Below the pieces are notes generated by a model. That model worked only from the letters and a program-made list of their open reading frames with translations. It did no database searches and was not told where the DNA came from. The translations under genes were made by a program, and so were the position numbers. Below, piece by piece: positions 1-7,407 of a DNA stretch of 27,038 nucleotides (positions within the stretch are counted from its first letter, which is position 1; each line of letters starts with the position of its first letter). This stretch comes from an uncultured Agathobacter sp. (GTDB taxonomy: Bacteria > Bacillota > Clostridia > Lachnospirales > Lachnospiraceae), in NCBI GenBank assembly GCA_934358675.1, contig CAKRKX010000027.1, positions 1 through 27,038 of the forward strand, given 5' to 3'.

Positions 1-2
1 CT

Positions 3-179
3 GTAAACAAAAAGCCTACGAACATCAGGTTTTATTCCCAATGTCCGAAGGCTCAATAACATTAGTTGAATTTTCTTCATTTCATCATTATGCTCCGCTA
101 CATACTTCTTTATCTCCTCATAAGTAGCCTGTCTACGCTCCGCTTCGGTCTGCGCTGGGCAAAGGTTCCCTAGACCTTT
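3..179 (-). pseudogene. Possible out-of-frame C-terminal remnant of the RlmD-like methyltransferase, running off the left edge
   Basis: Just past the TAA stop of the methyltransferase gene (178-180), the +1 frame of the minus strand stays open to the left edge. It reads KGLGNLCPAQTEAERRQ, then ATYEEIKKYVAEHN. Some clostridial RlmD-like proteins, as I recall the family, carry a C-terminal tail with an ATYxEIKxYV-like segment, so this may be the detached tail. The upstream protein ends in AAERR and the remnant has EAERRQ, as if about 49 bp had been inserted between the AERR and QATY parts and shifted the frame. The suspected insert contains the inverted repeat AAAGGT/ACCTTT (161-166, 174-179). 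The end of the tail is outside the window. It could also be chance open frame or an unrelated gene end. Confidence 0.3.
161..179. repeat. Small inverted repeat at the end of the methyltransferase gene
   Basis: AAAGGT (161-166) and ACCTTT (174-179) form a perfect 6-bp stem with a 7-base loop, immediately beside the methyltransferase stop codon. There is no clear T-run after it on the minus strand, so it is not a convincing intrinsic terminator. Confidence 0.45.
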
Positions 180-1740
180 AGCGCCTCTCAGCCGCCGTTA
201 AATCCATCTCGTCCATGTCAAGTGTCACATTCACATGATGCTTCGCTTCGTGGAGTTTGGACAATAAACATACTGTCTCCACGTGCACTGTGCTCGGGAA
301 CATATCCACGCAGCAGATTTTCTCCACGCGATACCCTCTCGCCAGGAACACCTCAAGATCCCTTGCAAGGCTCGTCGGCTTGCAGGAAATATAGATCATA
401 TTCTCCACCCCATAGTTAATGATCTTCTCCAAAGCCTTCGGATGAATTCCGTCTCTCGGCGGATCGAGCACGATATAATCCGGGCGCTCCTCGATCTGGT
501 CGAGCATCTTCAGCACATCTCCGGCAAGGAACTCGCAGTTGTCAAGATGGTTAAGGCGCGCATTCACCTTCGCTGCCTCGACCGCTTCCTCGATGATCTC
601 AACACCTACGACCTTCTTGCTGATCGGTGCCAGCATCTGCGCAATCGTACCGGTTCCACTGTACAGATCGTAGACGATCTTGTCGTTAAGCAGATCCGCC
701 TTATCTCCGAGAATGAATTCGCGAGCGGTCGAATATAATACTTCCGCGCCGAGCGAATTGGTCTGGAAGAAGGAAAAAGGCGATATTTTAAATTTAAGCC
801 CGAGCAGTTCCTCATAGAAATAATCCTGTCCATAGAGGATGTCCGTTCCCTCGTTCTTCACAACGTCCGCAACACTGTCATTTTTCGTGTGAAGGATTCC
901 CTGAATACTTCCCTTCAAAGGCAATGCGCGCAGGCACTCCTCCCACTCATTCAGCATCGCACGCTCAGCATCTTGATCTACGCTTCCCGCGCAAGGGCAT
1001 TTGCCGGACTGCTCTAAAAGCTGCGCCTCAAGGGAGTGTTTCTGTGCCGCGAATGTCTCCTCGTCCATGCTAAAGTTCTGTGTCGTTGTGATCAGGTCGA
1101 TCAGAATTTCTTCTGTTTTGACCGCCTTGCGCACGAGCAGATGGCGCAGATATCCGGTATGACGCAGACGATGGTAGAAACTAACGTCTTTCTTTGCGAA
1201 GAAATCAAGCGTTGCAAGAAGGATCTTGCGGAAATCCTCATCCACGATCTGACAGTCGGATACCGTCACAATATCATAGAAACTGCCACGCTTGTGCATT
1301 CCGAGCGCAAGCGGACCATCCTTGTAAGCATCTCCGAAGGAGAATTCCATCTTGTTGCGGTACTGCTGCACGCGCGGACTTCCCTTGATACCTAAGAATT
1401 CATACTCGCATGCGTCGCCGATCGCATCCGCCATCATTGAGCGGACCTGGCTCTCCTTTAATTTCAACTGCTCCTCATACGGAAGACTCTGGTAGGTACA
1501 GCCGCCGCACTCTCCGAAATGCGGGCACGGACTTTCCGTCTCAAGAGGTGATTTCTCCAATGTTTCAAGAAGACGTCCTTCCGCCTTGCTTTTTCGAACT
1601 TTATTAACCGCAAAAGAGACTTTCTGACCGGGGATGGTATTCTTGACGATCACGCGATCTCCCTCATCCGTATACACCATTCCCTTATTTGGAAATTCCA
1701 CACTCTTTACAATTCCTTCTGCAATCTGTCCCTTTTTCAT
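178..1740 (-). CDS. rlmD: 23S rRNA (uracil-C5)-methyltransferase, RlmD/RumA (TrmA) family
   Basis: The protein is a SAM-dependent RNA m5U methyltransferase. From the chosen start it has 520 residues: an N-terminal TRAM-like RNA-binding domain (about 1-60), the iron-sulfur cysteine set C72, C78, C81 and probably C163, then a Rossmann methyltransferase domain with YDLYSGTGT (357-365) and VLDPPRDGI (424-432). The catalytic SCKP has Cys453, and the general base Glu488 lies in HVETV. The open frame runs 29 codons further upstream, but that extension lies in a repeated non-coding element (1768-1806). ATG at 1738-1740 gives the family-typical MKKGQ start, with GGAG 11 bases upstream. An apparent insertion at about 219-262 contains a CPC motif. 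Its end is abrupt (AAERR) and an out-of-frame tail follows, so the 3' end may be damaged. The catalytic core is intact. The exact rRNA site (U747 or U1939 type) cannot be told from the sequence. Confidence 0.88.
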   Translation of the reverse strand: MKKGQIAEGIVKSVEFPNKGMVYTDEGDRVIVKNTIPGQKVSFAVNKVRKSKAEGRLLETLEKSPLETESPCPHFGECGGCTYQSLPYEEQLKLKESQVRSMMADAIGDACEYEFLGIKGSPRVQQYRNKMEFSFGDAYKDGPLALGMHKRGSFYDIVTVSDCQIVDEDFRKILLATLDFFAKKDVSFYHRLRHTGYLRHLLVRKAVKTEEILIDLITTTQNFSMDEETFAAQKHSLEAQLLEQSGKCPCAGSVDQDAERAMLNEWEECLRALPLKGSIQGILHTKNDSVADVVKNEGTDILYGQDYFYEELLGLKFKISPFSFFQTNSLGAEVLYSTAREFILGDKADLLNDKIVYDLYSGTGTIAQMLAPISKKVVGVEIIEEAVEAAKVNARLNHLDNCEFLAGDVLKMLDQIEERPDYIVLDPPRDGIHPKALEKIINYGVENMIYISCKPTSLARDLEVFLARGYRVEKICCVDMFPSTVHVETVCLLSKLHEAKHHVNVTLDMDEMDLTAAERR

Positions 1741-1767
1741 TACTTTATGTTCTCCATTCCTAGTTTG

Positions 1768-1806
1768 TCTCGTGCAAGCACGGACTTTGGCTCGTTGCTT
1801 CGCGTA
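1768..1806. repeat. 39-bp direct repeat, copy 1
   Basis: This 39-base sequence, starting TCTCGTGCAAGCACGG, recurs without mismatch at 1861-1899. It contains the small palindrome CGTGC-AA-GCACG. It lies in the gap between the methyltransferase start and the 105-codon gene, and it accounts for the spurious upstream extension of the methyltransferase frame. Confidence 0.9.
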
Positions 1807-1808
1807 TG

Positions 1809-1840
1809 ACCTGAGAAAACGCTGCACGCGTTTTTCAGGT
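1809..1840. repeat. Hairpin between the two 39-bp repeats
   Basis: ACCTGAGAAA...TTTTTCAGGT plus an inner CGC/GCG forms an imperfect stem of about 13 bp (one bulged A, one G-T pair) around TGCAC. It sits midway between the two 39-bp copies. The arrangement repeat-hairpin-repeat suggests one composite repetitive element of about 130 bp rather than a plain terminator. Confidence 0.6.
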
Positions 1841-1860
1841 TATCACGGCAGTCGCCAAGG

Positions 1861-1899
1861 TCTCGTGCAAGCACGGACTTTGGCTCGTTGCTTCGCGTA
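1861..1899. repeat. 39-bp direct repeat, copy 2
   Basis: This is an exact second copy of 1768-1806, separated from it by 54 bases. It abuts the terminator hairpin of the next gene. Confidence 0.9.
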
Positions 1900-1900
1900 A

Positions 1901-1931
1901 ATAAGGGGACTACCTTACGCAGTCCCCTTAT
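1901..1931 (-). terminator. Rho-independent terminator after the small acidic membrane protein gene
   Basis: ATAAGGGGACT (1901-1911) and AGTCCCCTTAT (1921-1931) form a perfect 11-bp stem with a 9-base loop, 21 bases past the stop of the 105-codon gene. On the minus strand it is followed by TTACG, so the T-run is short and termination may be moderate. Confidence 0.65.
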
Positions 1932-1951
1932 ACTCTGTCTGTTATAATCGA

Positions 1952-2260
1952 TTACTCTTCGTCAGAAGTCTCTTCCTTCTTAGCTGCTATCGGCTCGTCA
2001 TCCTCATCCTCGAAGAAATCATTATCGAAATCGTCATCAAAATCATCCTCGAAGTCATCCAGATAATCCGGTGTGAAGAAACGATAAACCCCGTAAATAG
2101 CTGCTGCAACTGCAACAACCACACCGATAATTGCGAAAACGATCACAAATTTCGAAGGTTTCTTCTCCTCTTCTTCCTTCTTAAGTAAATTATTAAGCTT
2201 TACAGCGTTCAATACATCACCATCCTTAACAGACGATAAAAGATCTTCCATCTTACTCAT
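1952..2260 (-). CDS. Small single-pass membrane protein with a highly acidic C-terminal tail
   Basis: The protein has 102 residues from ATG at 2258-2260. A GTG three codons upstream is possible, but the AGGAGAGG ribosome site is better spaced for this ATG. Residues 1-37 form a charged helix with a KKEEEEKK block. One membrane segment spans about 40-61 (FVIVFAIIGVVVAVAAAIYG). The rest is a run of Asp/Glu with Phe (DDFEDDFDDDFDNDFF) ending in EETSDEE. No catalytic motif is visible and I do not recognise a named family. Small acidic-tailed membrane proteins of this kind are common in Lachnospiraceae and usually annotated as hypothetical. It has its own extended -10 promoter and a terminator, so it is probably a monocistronic gene. 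Confidence 0.75.
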   Translation of the reverse strand: MSKMEDLLSSVKDGDVLNAVKLNNLLKKEEEEKKPSKFVIVFAIIGVVVAVAAAIYGVYRFFTPDYLDDFEDDFDDDFDNDFFEDEDDEPIAAKKEETSDEE

Positions 2261-2297
2261 AGTAGGCACCTCTCCTTCTTAAGTTTTGATTTTCTTT

Positions 2298-2303
2298 ATT
2301 ATA
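2298..2303 (-). promoter_or_regulatory. -10 box (extended) for the small acidic membrane protein gene
   Basis: On the minus strand TGTTATAAT gives a perfect -10 with the TGn extension, about 40 bases before the start codon. The -35 region is poor, as is common with extended -10 promoters. Confidence 0.55.
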
Positions 2304-2342
2304 ACATATGTTTTCCCATTTTCCTATGAAAAATTATAGATT

Positions 2343-4679
2343 TTACAGTTTTTTTAGTTTGGCAAATGTAGCAAACATCTTCTTTGTTCCAACCTTGTCG
2401 AAGTCCACCGTAATCTCATAATCACGGCCTCCGGAAACAATGGAAGTTACCTCGCCGTCACCGAATTTAATGTGGCGCACACGATCGCCCACTCCGTAAG
2501 TCAGCCAGTTGTCCCCATCGGACACCGAGCCGAAATCACGCTGATTGGAAGGTTTTGTATAGACCGGCTCGACAGGCTTCTTCTTTACAAATGTCGAACC
2601 ATAGCCCTCTCCGACTTCGGAGCCGTAACCGCTTCCCCGACTGTTACTTGTACTGCTACTTCCGTAGCTTGGAACCGAGCGGAATGCCTTGCGAGCCTTC
2701 TGGAATGTGCTCTCCTGCACCGGTTCATCATACGAGCGCGGCTCATAGATTTCGCCCGCCAGAAGCTCCGGTGGAATTTCCTTAACAAAACGCGACACAG
2801 CCGCATACTGCGTCTGACCTCTGACCATGCGCACGCGCGCCGATGTAATCGTGAGATTCTTCTTGGCACGGGTAATACCGACGTACGCAAGTCTTCGCTC
2901 CTCTTCGATCTCCGCCGATGCATTATCGCTTGTGATCGACATATAGCTTGGGAAAAGACCGTCCTCCATTCCCGCAAGATACACATTCGGGAACTCCAGT
3001 CCCTTTGCGCTGTGGAGCGTCATAAGCACTACATAATCGCTGTTCTCGTCGAGGCTGTCAATGTCTGCGACCAAAGCCACTTCCTCCAAAAAGCCGCTGA
3101 GTGTCGGATGTTCCTCCCCGTCCTCATAATCGCATGCCTTGCTGATCAATTCGTCGATATTCTCGATACGGGCCTCTGCCTCATCGGTTCCTTCCGCTTC
3201 CAATTCGTGCACATAGCCTGTCGTCTCAATAATGTCTCTTAACAGTTCCGATACCGACATGATCTCTGCCTTGGCGCGCATGGACTGGATAAACAGAACG
3301 AACGGCTCCACCTTCGCTGCCGCCTTACCGATTCCCGGGATCTCGGATGCCTTTGTCAAAGCGGTATAGAAATCCATGCTGTTTGCATCCGCAAAAGCAC
3401 TCACACGATTGATCGTTGTCGCACCGATTCCGCGCTTCGGGACATTGATGATACGGCGCACCGCAAGATCGTCATGCCCGTTGTCGATTGTCTTTAAGTA
3501 GCAGAGGATATCCTTGACTTCCTTTCTCGAATAGAAGTTCACGCCGCCCACGATCTTGTACGGAATATTCGACGCAATAAAACGCTCCTCAAAAAGACGC
3601 GACTGTGCATTCGTTCGATACAATACCGCACAATCCTTGTACTGGTATACGCCGTTTCTCACCTGTCGCGCAATGTCACGCGCCACGTAATCCGCTTCCT
3701 CCTGCGCGGTATCGAGCTGCTCAAAGTTGATCTTGTCACCACGTCCGTTGTCCGTCCACAGACGCTTCGCCTTACGACCGACATTGTTGGCGATCACGCT
3801 GTTCGCCGCGTCAAGGATATTCTGCGTGCTTCGGTAATTCTGCTCAAGCTTGATAACTGCAGCATCCGCAAAATGCTTCTCAAAATTTAAAATATTATAA
3901 ATGTTCGCACCGCGGAACTTATAGATCGACTGGTCATCATCACCGACCACGCACAGATTCTTGTACTTCATCGCAAGCAAACGGATCAGTTCAAACTGTG
4001 CTGTATTCGTATCCTGATACTCATCCACCATGATATAGCGGAAACGCTCCTGATAGGAATTGAGCACTTCTCCATCCAGCTTGAACAGTTCCACCGTCTT
4101 CATGATCAGATCGTCAAAGTCCAAAGCATTATTCTGGCGCAGCGCCTGCTGGTACTCCCGGTACACCTGCGCCTGACGACGCTTCGTGTAATCTCCCGCC
4201 GCACGCGTCTCAAACTCGATCGGATCAACAAGTTCATCCTTCGCTGAGGAGATCACCGACAGAAACATTCTTTCTTTATATAATTTGGTATCGATCTCCA
4301 GTCGCTTGCAGATGTCCTTCATCAGCGTCTTCTGATCATCCGCATCGTAGATCGTAAAATTCGTATCATATCCTAAGCGGTCAATATATCTGCGCAGAAT
4401 GCGCACACAGGTGGAGTGGAACGTGGATACCCAGATACTCTCCGATCCGTATCCGACCATCGTATCGATTCGCTCGCGCATCTCGCCTGCCGCCTTATTC
4501 GTAAAGGTGATCGCCATAATATTGTATGGATTAACGCCCATCTCATCGATCAGATAGGCAGTTCTGTGTGTCAGTACACGAGTCTTTCCCGATCCGGCTC
4601 CGGCCAGTATCAATAAAGGTCCTTCCGTTGTCTGTACAGCTTCCCGCTGCTGCTCGTTCAGTGAATCAAGTAAATTCAT
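2343..4679 (-). CDS. pcrA: ATP-dependent DNA helicase PcrA (UvrD/Rep superfamily 1)
   Basis: This is a 3'-5' DNA helicase for repair, replication restart and removal of RecA or stalled RNA polymerase. It has 778 residues, family-typical. Motifs seen: Walker A GAGSGKT (27-33), Walker B DEYQDTN (219-225), GDDDQSIYKFRGA (246-258), QNYRST (280-285), TLHSAKGLEFP and RRLAYVGITRAKK near the C-terminal third. The last 50 residues (GDRVRHIKFGDGEV...) form the Tudor-like domain that in PcrA contacts RNA polymerase. A low-complexity Ser/Gly linker precedes it. An ATG four codons upstream exists, but ATG 4677-4679 has GGAG six bases before it and gives the family-typical NLLDSLNEQQ start. The gene stands alone with its own promoter. 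Confidence 0.96.
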   Translation of the reverse strand: MNLLDSLNEQQREAVQTTEGPLLILAGAGSGKTRVLTHRTAYLIDEMGVNPYNIMAITFTNKAAGEMRERIDTMVGYGSESIWVSTFHSTCVRILRRYIDRLGYDTNFTIYDADDQKTLMKDICKRLEIDTKLYKERMFLSVISSAKDELVDPIEFETRAAGDYTKRRQAQVYREYQQALRQNNALDFDDLIMKTVELFKLDGEVLNSYQERFRYIMVDEYQDTNTAQFELIRLLAMKYKNLCVVGDDDQSIYKFRGANIYNILNFEKHFADAAVIKLEQNYRSTQNILDAANSVIANNVGRKAKRLWTDNGRGDKINFEQLDTAQEEADYVARDIARQVRNGVYQYKDCAVLYRTNAQSRLFEERFIASNIPYKIVGGVNFYSRKEVKDILCYLKTIDNGHDDLAVRRIINVPKRGIGATTINRVSAFADANSMDFYTALTKASEIPGIGKAAAKVEPFVLFIQSMRAKAEIMSVSELLRDIIETTGYVHELEAEGTDEAEARIENIDELISKACDYEDGEEHPTLSGFLEEVALVADIDSLDENSDYVVLMTLHSAKGLEFPNVYLAGMEDGLFPSYMSITSDNASAEIEEERRLAYVGITRAKKNLTITSARVRMVRGQTQYAAVSRFVKEIPPELLAGEIYEPRSYDEPVQESTFQKARKAFRSVPSYGSSSTSNSRGSGYGSEVGEGYGSTFVKKKPVEPVYTKPSNQRDFGSVSDGDNWLTYGVGDRVRHIKFGDGEVTSIVSGGRDYEITVDFDKVGTKKMFATFAKLKKL

Positions 4680-4756
4680 CGGTTGCTCCATTCTCGTAAC
4701 AAATTTTCAGTATCTTATCACCAGGCAAAACTTATAGTGATACATCAGCATGCCTC

Positions 4757-4762
4757 ATTATA
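4757..4762 (-). promoter_or_regulatory. Extended -10 promoter for pcrA
   Basis: The minus strand reads TGTTATAAT at this position, about 78 bases before the pcrA ATG. No good -35 lies 16-18 bases upstream, so this is an extended -10 type candidate. Confidence 0.45.
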
Positions 4763-4828
4763 ACACACCCGCTTCAAATAGAGAACATACATTCTGCTTT
4801 TTTCTAAAAAATTTCATTCAAAAACACC

Positions 4829-4857
4829 TTGTCATCTAGTTTTGAATACTATATAAT
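4829..4857 (+). promoter_or_regulatory. Sigma-A promoter for the DUF1836-type gene
   Basis: TTGTCA (4829-4834), a 17-base spacer and a perfect TATAAT (4852-4857). The start codon follows 19 bases later, so the leader is very short. Confidence 0.75.
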
Positions 4858-4876
4858 GTGATATGAGGTGAGTTGA

Positions 4877-5506
4877 ATGGGAAACGATGTCAAGACATTC
4901 CTTGAAGAATTACAAAAGAAATTAAAATCCATTGATTATATCAAGACAGAAGACATTCCGAATATCGGTTTATATATGGATCAGGTCACAACATTTATGG
5001 ACGAGCAGCTTGAAGCCTGCAAGCGTCACGATGACGACAAGATTCTGACGAAGACCATGATCAACAACTATGCGAAGAACAATCTGCTTCCGGCACCGGA
5101 GAAGAAGAAATACTCCAAGGAGCATGTTCTGACGCTTTTGTTTATCTACTATTTCAAGAACATTTTAAGCATCAGCGATATCCAGGCTCTCTTAAATCCT
5201 ATTACCGAGCACTATTTCGGCAACAAAGACGGATTTAACATGGAAGATATCTACAATGAGGTGTTTGATCTCGAGCAGGAGGAATCCGGCAAGCTTCTTA
5301 AGGATCTCGGCAAGAAATACACGATCGCCCAGCAGACTTTTCAGGATTTTTCGGAGGAAGATCAGCAGTTTCTGCAGAATTTCAGTTTTATCTGCCTGCT
5401 AAGTTATGATGTGTATATCAAGAAAATGATCATCGAGAGTGTGATCGACCAGCTTCCGCACAAAACCGGCAAATCCGGTAAGAAAGATGCGGACAAGTCC
5501 AATTAG
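4877..5506 (+). CDS. DUF1836 domain-containing protein (possible helix-turn-helix regulator)
   Basis: The protein has 209 residues, is all-helical and very charged, with no membrane segment or signal peptide. The central part (about 40-150) matches my memory of DUF1836: TKTMINNYAKNNLLPAPEKKKYSKEH resembles the winged/MerR-like turn in which a helix binds DNA and the next line begins with tolerance to a Lys-rich loop, followed by LLFIYYFKNILSISDIQALL. The target is unknown. GAGGTG lies six bases before the ATG. It has its own strong promoter and a perfect terminator, so it is monocistronic. The C-terminal 20 residues are a Lys/Gly/Ser tail. The DNA-binding role is an inference from the family fold only. 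Confidence 0.72.
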   Translation: MGNDVKTFLEELQKKLKSIDYIKTEDIPNIGLYMDQVTTFMDEQLEACKRHDDDKILTKTMINNYAKNNLLPAPEKKKYSKEHVLTLLFIYYFKNILSISDIQALLNPITEHYFGNKDGFNMEDIYNEVFDLEQEESGKLLKDLGKKYTIAQQTFQDFSEEDQQFLQNFSFICLLSYDVYIKKMIIESVIDQLPHKTGKSGKKDADKSN

Positions 5507-5515
5507 ACAAACGAA

Positions 5516-5546
5516 AAAAGGATTTTCCATTGCGGAAAATCCTTTT
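5516..5546. terminator. Bidirectional intrinsic terminator
   Basis: AAAAGGATTTTCC (5516-5528), loop ATTGC, GGAAAATCCTTTT (5534-5546): a perfect 13-bp stem with A/T tracts on both sides. It lies between the convergent DUF1836-type gene and the TrpR-like gene and can serve both. Confidence 0.88.
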
Positions 5547-5566
5547 CTTATGCACACTCTTCTATT

Positions 5567-5872
5567 CTATGATTCGGAAGATTCTTCCTCCTCCAATCGG
5601 TTAAAGACCATATCGTATCCGTCATTCCCGTAATTCAGGGATCGATTGACACGGCTGATCGTTGCAGTGGAAGCTCCGGTCTTCTCCGCAATATCCAGAT
5701 ACGTCTTCTGGTCACGAAGCATCCTGGCAACCTCAAATCGCTGCGACAGTGATAACAACTCATTCACCGTACACACATCTTCAAAAAATGTATAGCATTC
5801 CTCTCTATCTTTAAGACATAATATGGCATCAAACAAGTGATCAACAGCTTCTGTTCTAAGTTTCTTGCTCAT
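5567..5872 (-). CDS. TrpR-like transcriptional regulator, YerC/YecD family
   Basis: The protein has 101 residues, the usual length of the YerC/YecD family, which is related to the Trp repressor. The helix-turn-helix is visible: SLSQRFEVARMLRDQKTYLDIA (about 41-62), then EKTGASTATISRVNRSLNYG (63-82). GASTATISRVNRSL is the recognition helix signature. The C terminus is acidic (EEEESSES). No enzyme domain is present. The target genes are not known from the sequence. GGGAG lies four to five bases before ATG. It has its own promoter (TTTACT/TAAAAT) and shares a bidirectional terminator with the convergent gene. Confidence 0.88.
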   Translation of the reverse strand: MSKKLRTEAVDHLFDAILCLKDREECYTFFEDVCTVNELLSLSQRFEVARMLRDQKTYLDIAEKTGASTATISRVNRSLNYGNDGYDMVFNRLEEEESSES

Positions 5873-5915
5873 TGCTCTCCCTCTCTCTTATAGTTCTGTA
5901 ATTCCTTACTTGCTA

Positions 5916-5944
5916 ATTTTAACATATTAAAGTTTTAAAGTAAA
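5916..5944 (-). promoter_or_regulatory. Promoter for the YerC/YecD-family gene
   Basis: On the minus strand TTTACT (5944-5939), 17 bases, TAAAAT (5921-5916) preceded by TGT. It is about 45 bases from the ATG. Confidence 0.6.
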
Positions 5945-5964
5945 CAGATTTCTTTGATTAAAAT

Positions 5965-5992
5965 TTGCATAAAGACCGGCTTATGCTATAAT
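5965..5992 (+). promoter_or_regulatory. Promoter for the CPBP protease gene
   Basis: TTGCAT (5965-5970), 16 bases, TGCTATAAT with a perfect extended -10 (TATAAT 5987-5992). The ATG follows 33 bases later. It is divergent from the YerC-type promoter. Confidence 0.75.
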
Positions 5993-6025
5993 GATTGCAG
6001 AATATTATTAGAATGGAGAACACAC

Positions 6026-6898
6026 ATGAAGAGAGTCGGCTACTTTTTCTCTGCTTTTTTACCGATCATTATCGCAACCGTCGTACAGCTTATGGCGACC
6101 TTTTTCCTGATGGGATGTACGGTTATGGCATTTCTGATACACCCTCCGATGGATGCTTCACCGATCGAAGCGCTGTATGATCTGATGCAGAATTCCGATT
6201 ACAGCACGATCGTCATGCTGATGTATTCGGTGCTGTGTATCGCGATCTTCGGTATGTGGTATTACCACTCGCTCGGCGGCAATTATCTTCCGAAAGTTTC
6301 ACGAACTTTCAGCGTCATGCAGATTGCCGGCGTTGCCATCCTTGTCCCGGGTATGCAGTTTTTCAGCAGCTATCTGATCGGCGCGGTGTCTATGGTATTT
6401 CCACAGTGGTTGGAACAATATGAGGAACTCTTAAAGACAGCAGGACTTGACTCCTCGATCACGATTCCGATGCTTTTCTACTCGGTTATTCTTGCACCGA
6501 TCGGCGAGGAGCTGATCTTCCGCGGAACAACGATGCATCTGGCGCGCAAAGCCGTCCCGTTCTGGCTTGCCAACGTGATGCAGGCATTCCTATTCGGACT
6601 GTTTCACATGAACTGGATTCAGGGAATTTACGCTTTTTCCCTCGGACTTGTGCTTGGTTATGTCTGCGAAAAAGGCGGAAGCATCTACTATTCGATCTTT
6701 TTACATTTTCTGTTCAACTTCTGGGGAACGGTGATCAGCAATCTTTTATCCGGCGTCGAAAACTCTGCCTTTGTCGGTGTGATCATTTTATTTATCACAT
6801 TCTTCTCGCTGCTTACCGGTTTCTACCTGTTCGTACATGGAACGAAGATCAAAAAAGAGAGAAACGCTGCTTTGGATTCGCCAAGCGTCCTCTCTTAG
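6026..6898 (+). CDS. CPBP family intramembrane metalloprotease (type II CAAX protease/ABI family)
   Basis: This is a polytopic membrane protein of 290 residues from ATG 6026, which has GGAG seven bases upstream; the 24 codons of open frame before it overlap the promoter. The three family motifs are present: EELIFR with Glu161, Glu162 and Arg166; FGLFHMNW with His194; and HFLFNF with His227 and Asn231. These form the zinc/glutamate active site within the membrane. About seven or eight hydrophobic segments are seen. In Gram-positive bacteria such proteins serve in bacteriocin immunity or peptide processing, but no bacteriocin gene is near, so the substrate is unknown. Confidence 0.9.
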   Translation: MKRVGYFFSAFLPIIIATVVQLMATFFLMGCTVMAFLIHPPMDASPIEALYDLMQNSDYSTIVMLMYSVLCIAIFGMWYYHSLGGNYLPKVSRTFSVMQIAGVAILVPGMQFFSSYLIGAVSMVFPQWLEQYEELLKTAGLDSSITIPMLFYSVILAPIGEELIFRGTTMHLARKAVPFWLANVMQAFLFGLFHMNWIQGIYAFSLGLVLGYVCEKGGSIYYSIFLHFLFNFWGTVISNLLSGVENSAFVGVIILFITFFSLLTGFYLFVHGTKIKKERNAALDSPSVLS

Positions 6899-6913
6899 AT
6901 ATTCTTTGAATGC

Positions 6914-7351
6914 TTACTTCTTGTTATCCCGGTTCTTTCGGATGACAAGAAGTATTTTATATTCATAGATAACAGCGATCAGTATGATCAGAAAGATCAC
7001 AATCAGACTGTACGCATCCAAAAGCTCGATTCCGAGCACATCTCCTACACACGGCACCATAAGCCCCACAACAAATACCAGCTTGATCAGCCGAAGCATA
7101 CGAAGTGTATAACTGCGGATTCTGCCAACACACACTTCCGGTGCAAGCCGGTTTACATGTTCCGGATGGTTCGAAAGGATCGTAAGTCCCGCATAGACCA
7201 GGAACAGCCCGACGATGTTGCAGATAAACCGATACGGTGGCACATGATTGGCAATTCCATAATAAATCTGTAATCCTATATATACAATTCCGACAATCAC
7301 ATCAATCGCTTCCGCGATGACGGCCGGAACGGTCAAATCTTCTTTTCTCAT
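6914..7351 (-). CDS. Small polytopic membrane protein, unknown function
   Basis: The protein has 145 residues with four predicted membrane segments at about 9-30, 40-59, 85-104 and 112-136. A positively charged loop (GRIRSYTLRMLRLIK, about 76-90) and a Lys/Arg-rich cytoplasmic tail (IRKNRDNKK) are seen. No conserved catalytic residues stand out and I do not recognise the family. GAGG lies seven bases before ATG. Its promoter overlaps that of asnA on the other strand, and the two genes may respond to the same factor. Its 3' end overlaps the terminator of the convergent protease gene. Confidence 0.72.
   Translation of the reverse strand: MRKEDLTVPAVIAEAIDVIVGIVYIGLQIYYGIANHVPPYRFICNIVGLFLVYAGLTILSNHPEHVNRLAPEVCVGRIRSYTLRMLRLIKLVFVVGLMVPCVGDVLGIELLDAYSLIVIFLIILIAVIYEYKILLVIRKNRDNKK
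6915..6958 (+). terminator. Intrinsic terminator of the protease gene, inside the 3' end of the convergent gene
   Basis: TACTTCTTGTTATCC (6915-6929) pairs with GGATGACAAGAAGTA (6940-6954) with one G-T pair, loop of 10 bases, then TTTTAT. The stem overlaps the last codons of the minus-strand gene, so the end of that coding sequence doubles as a plus-strand terminator. Confidence 0.7.
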
Positions 7352-7378
7352 ATCAATTCCTCTCTTTTAATATTTAGA

Positions 7379-7407
7379 ATTCTATCGCATTCCTTATTGA
7401 ATTTCAA
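7379..7407 (-). promoter_or_regulatory. Promoter for the small four-helix membrane protein gene
   Basis: On the minus strand TTGAAA (7407-7402), 17 bases, TAGAAT (7384-7379), about 28 bases before the ATG. Its -35 overlaps the -35 of asnA. Confidence 0.65.

Noticed and set aside
3..179. Transposase or integrase fragment at the left edge
   Set aside because: No DDE or other enzyme motif is visible and the reading suggests a detached methyltransferase tail instead.
1741..1827. N-terminal extension of the rRNA methyltransferase (29 codons from 1827)
   Set aside because: The extension lies in the 39-bp repeat and its hairpin, has no ribosome site of its own, and the family start MKKGQ has one.
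1768..1899. CRISPR array
   Set aside because: There are only two repeats with a hairpin-bearing interval of 54 bases and no cas gene.
4680..4876. tRNA or small RNA between pcrA and the DUF1836-type gene
   Set aside because: No cloverleaf or terminator is visible; the space is explained by two divergent promoters.
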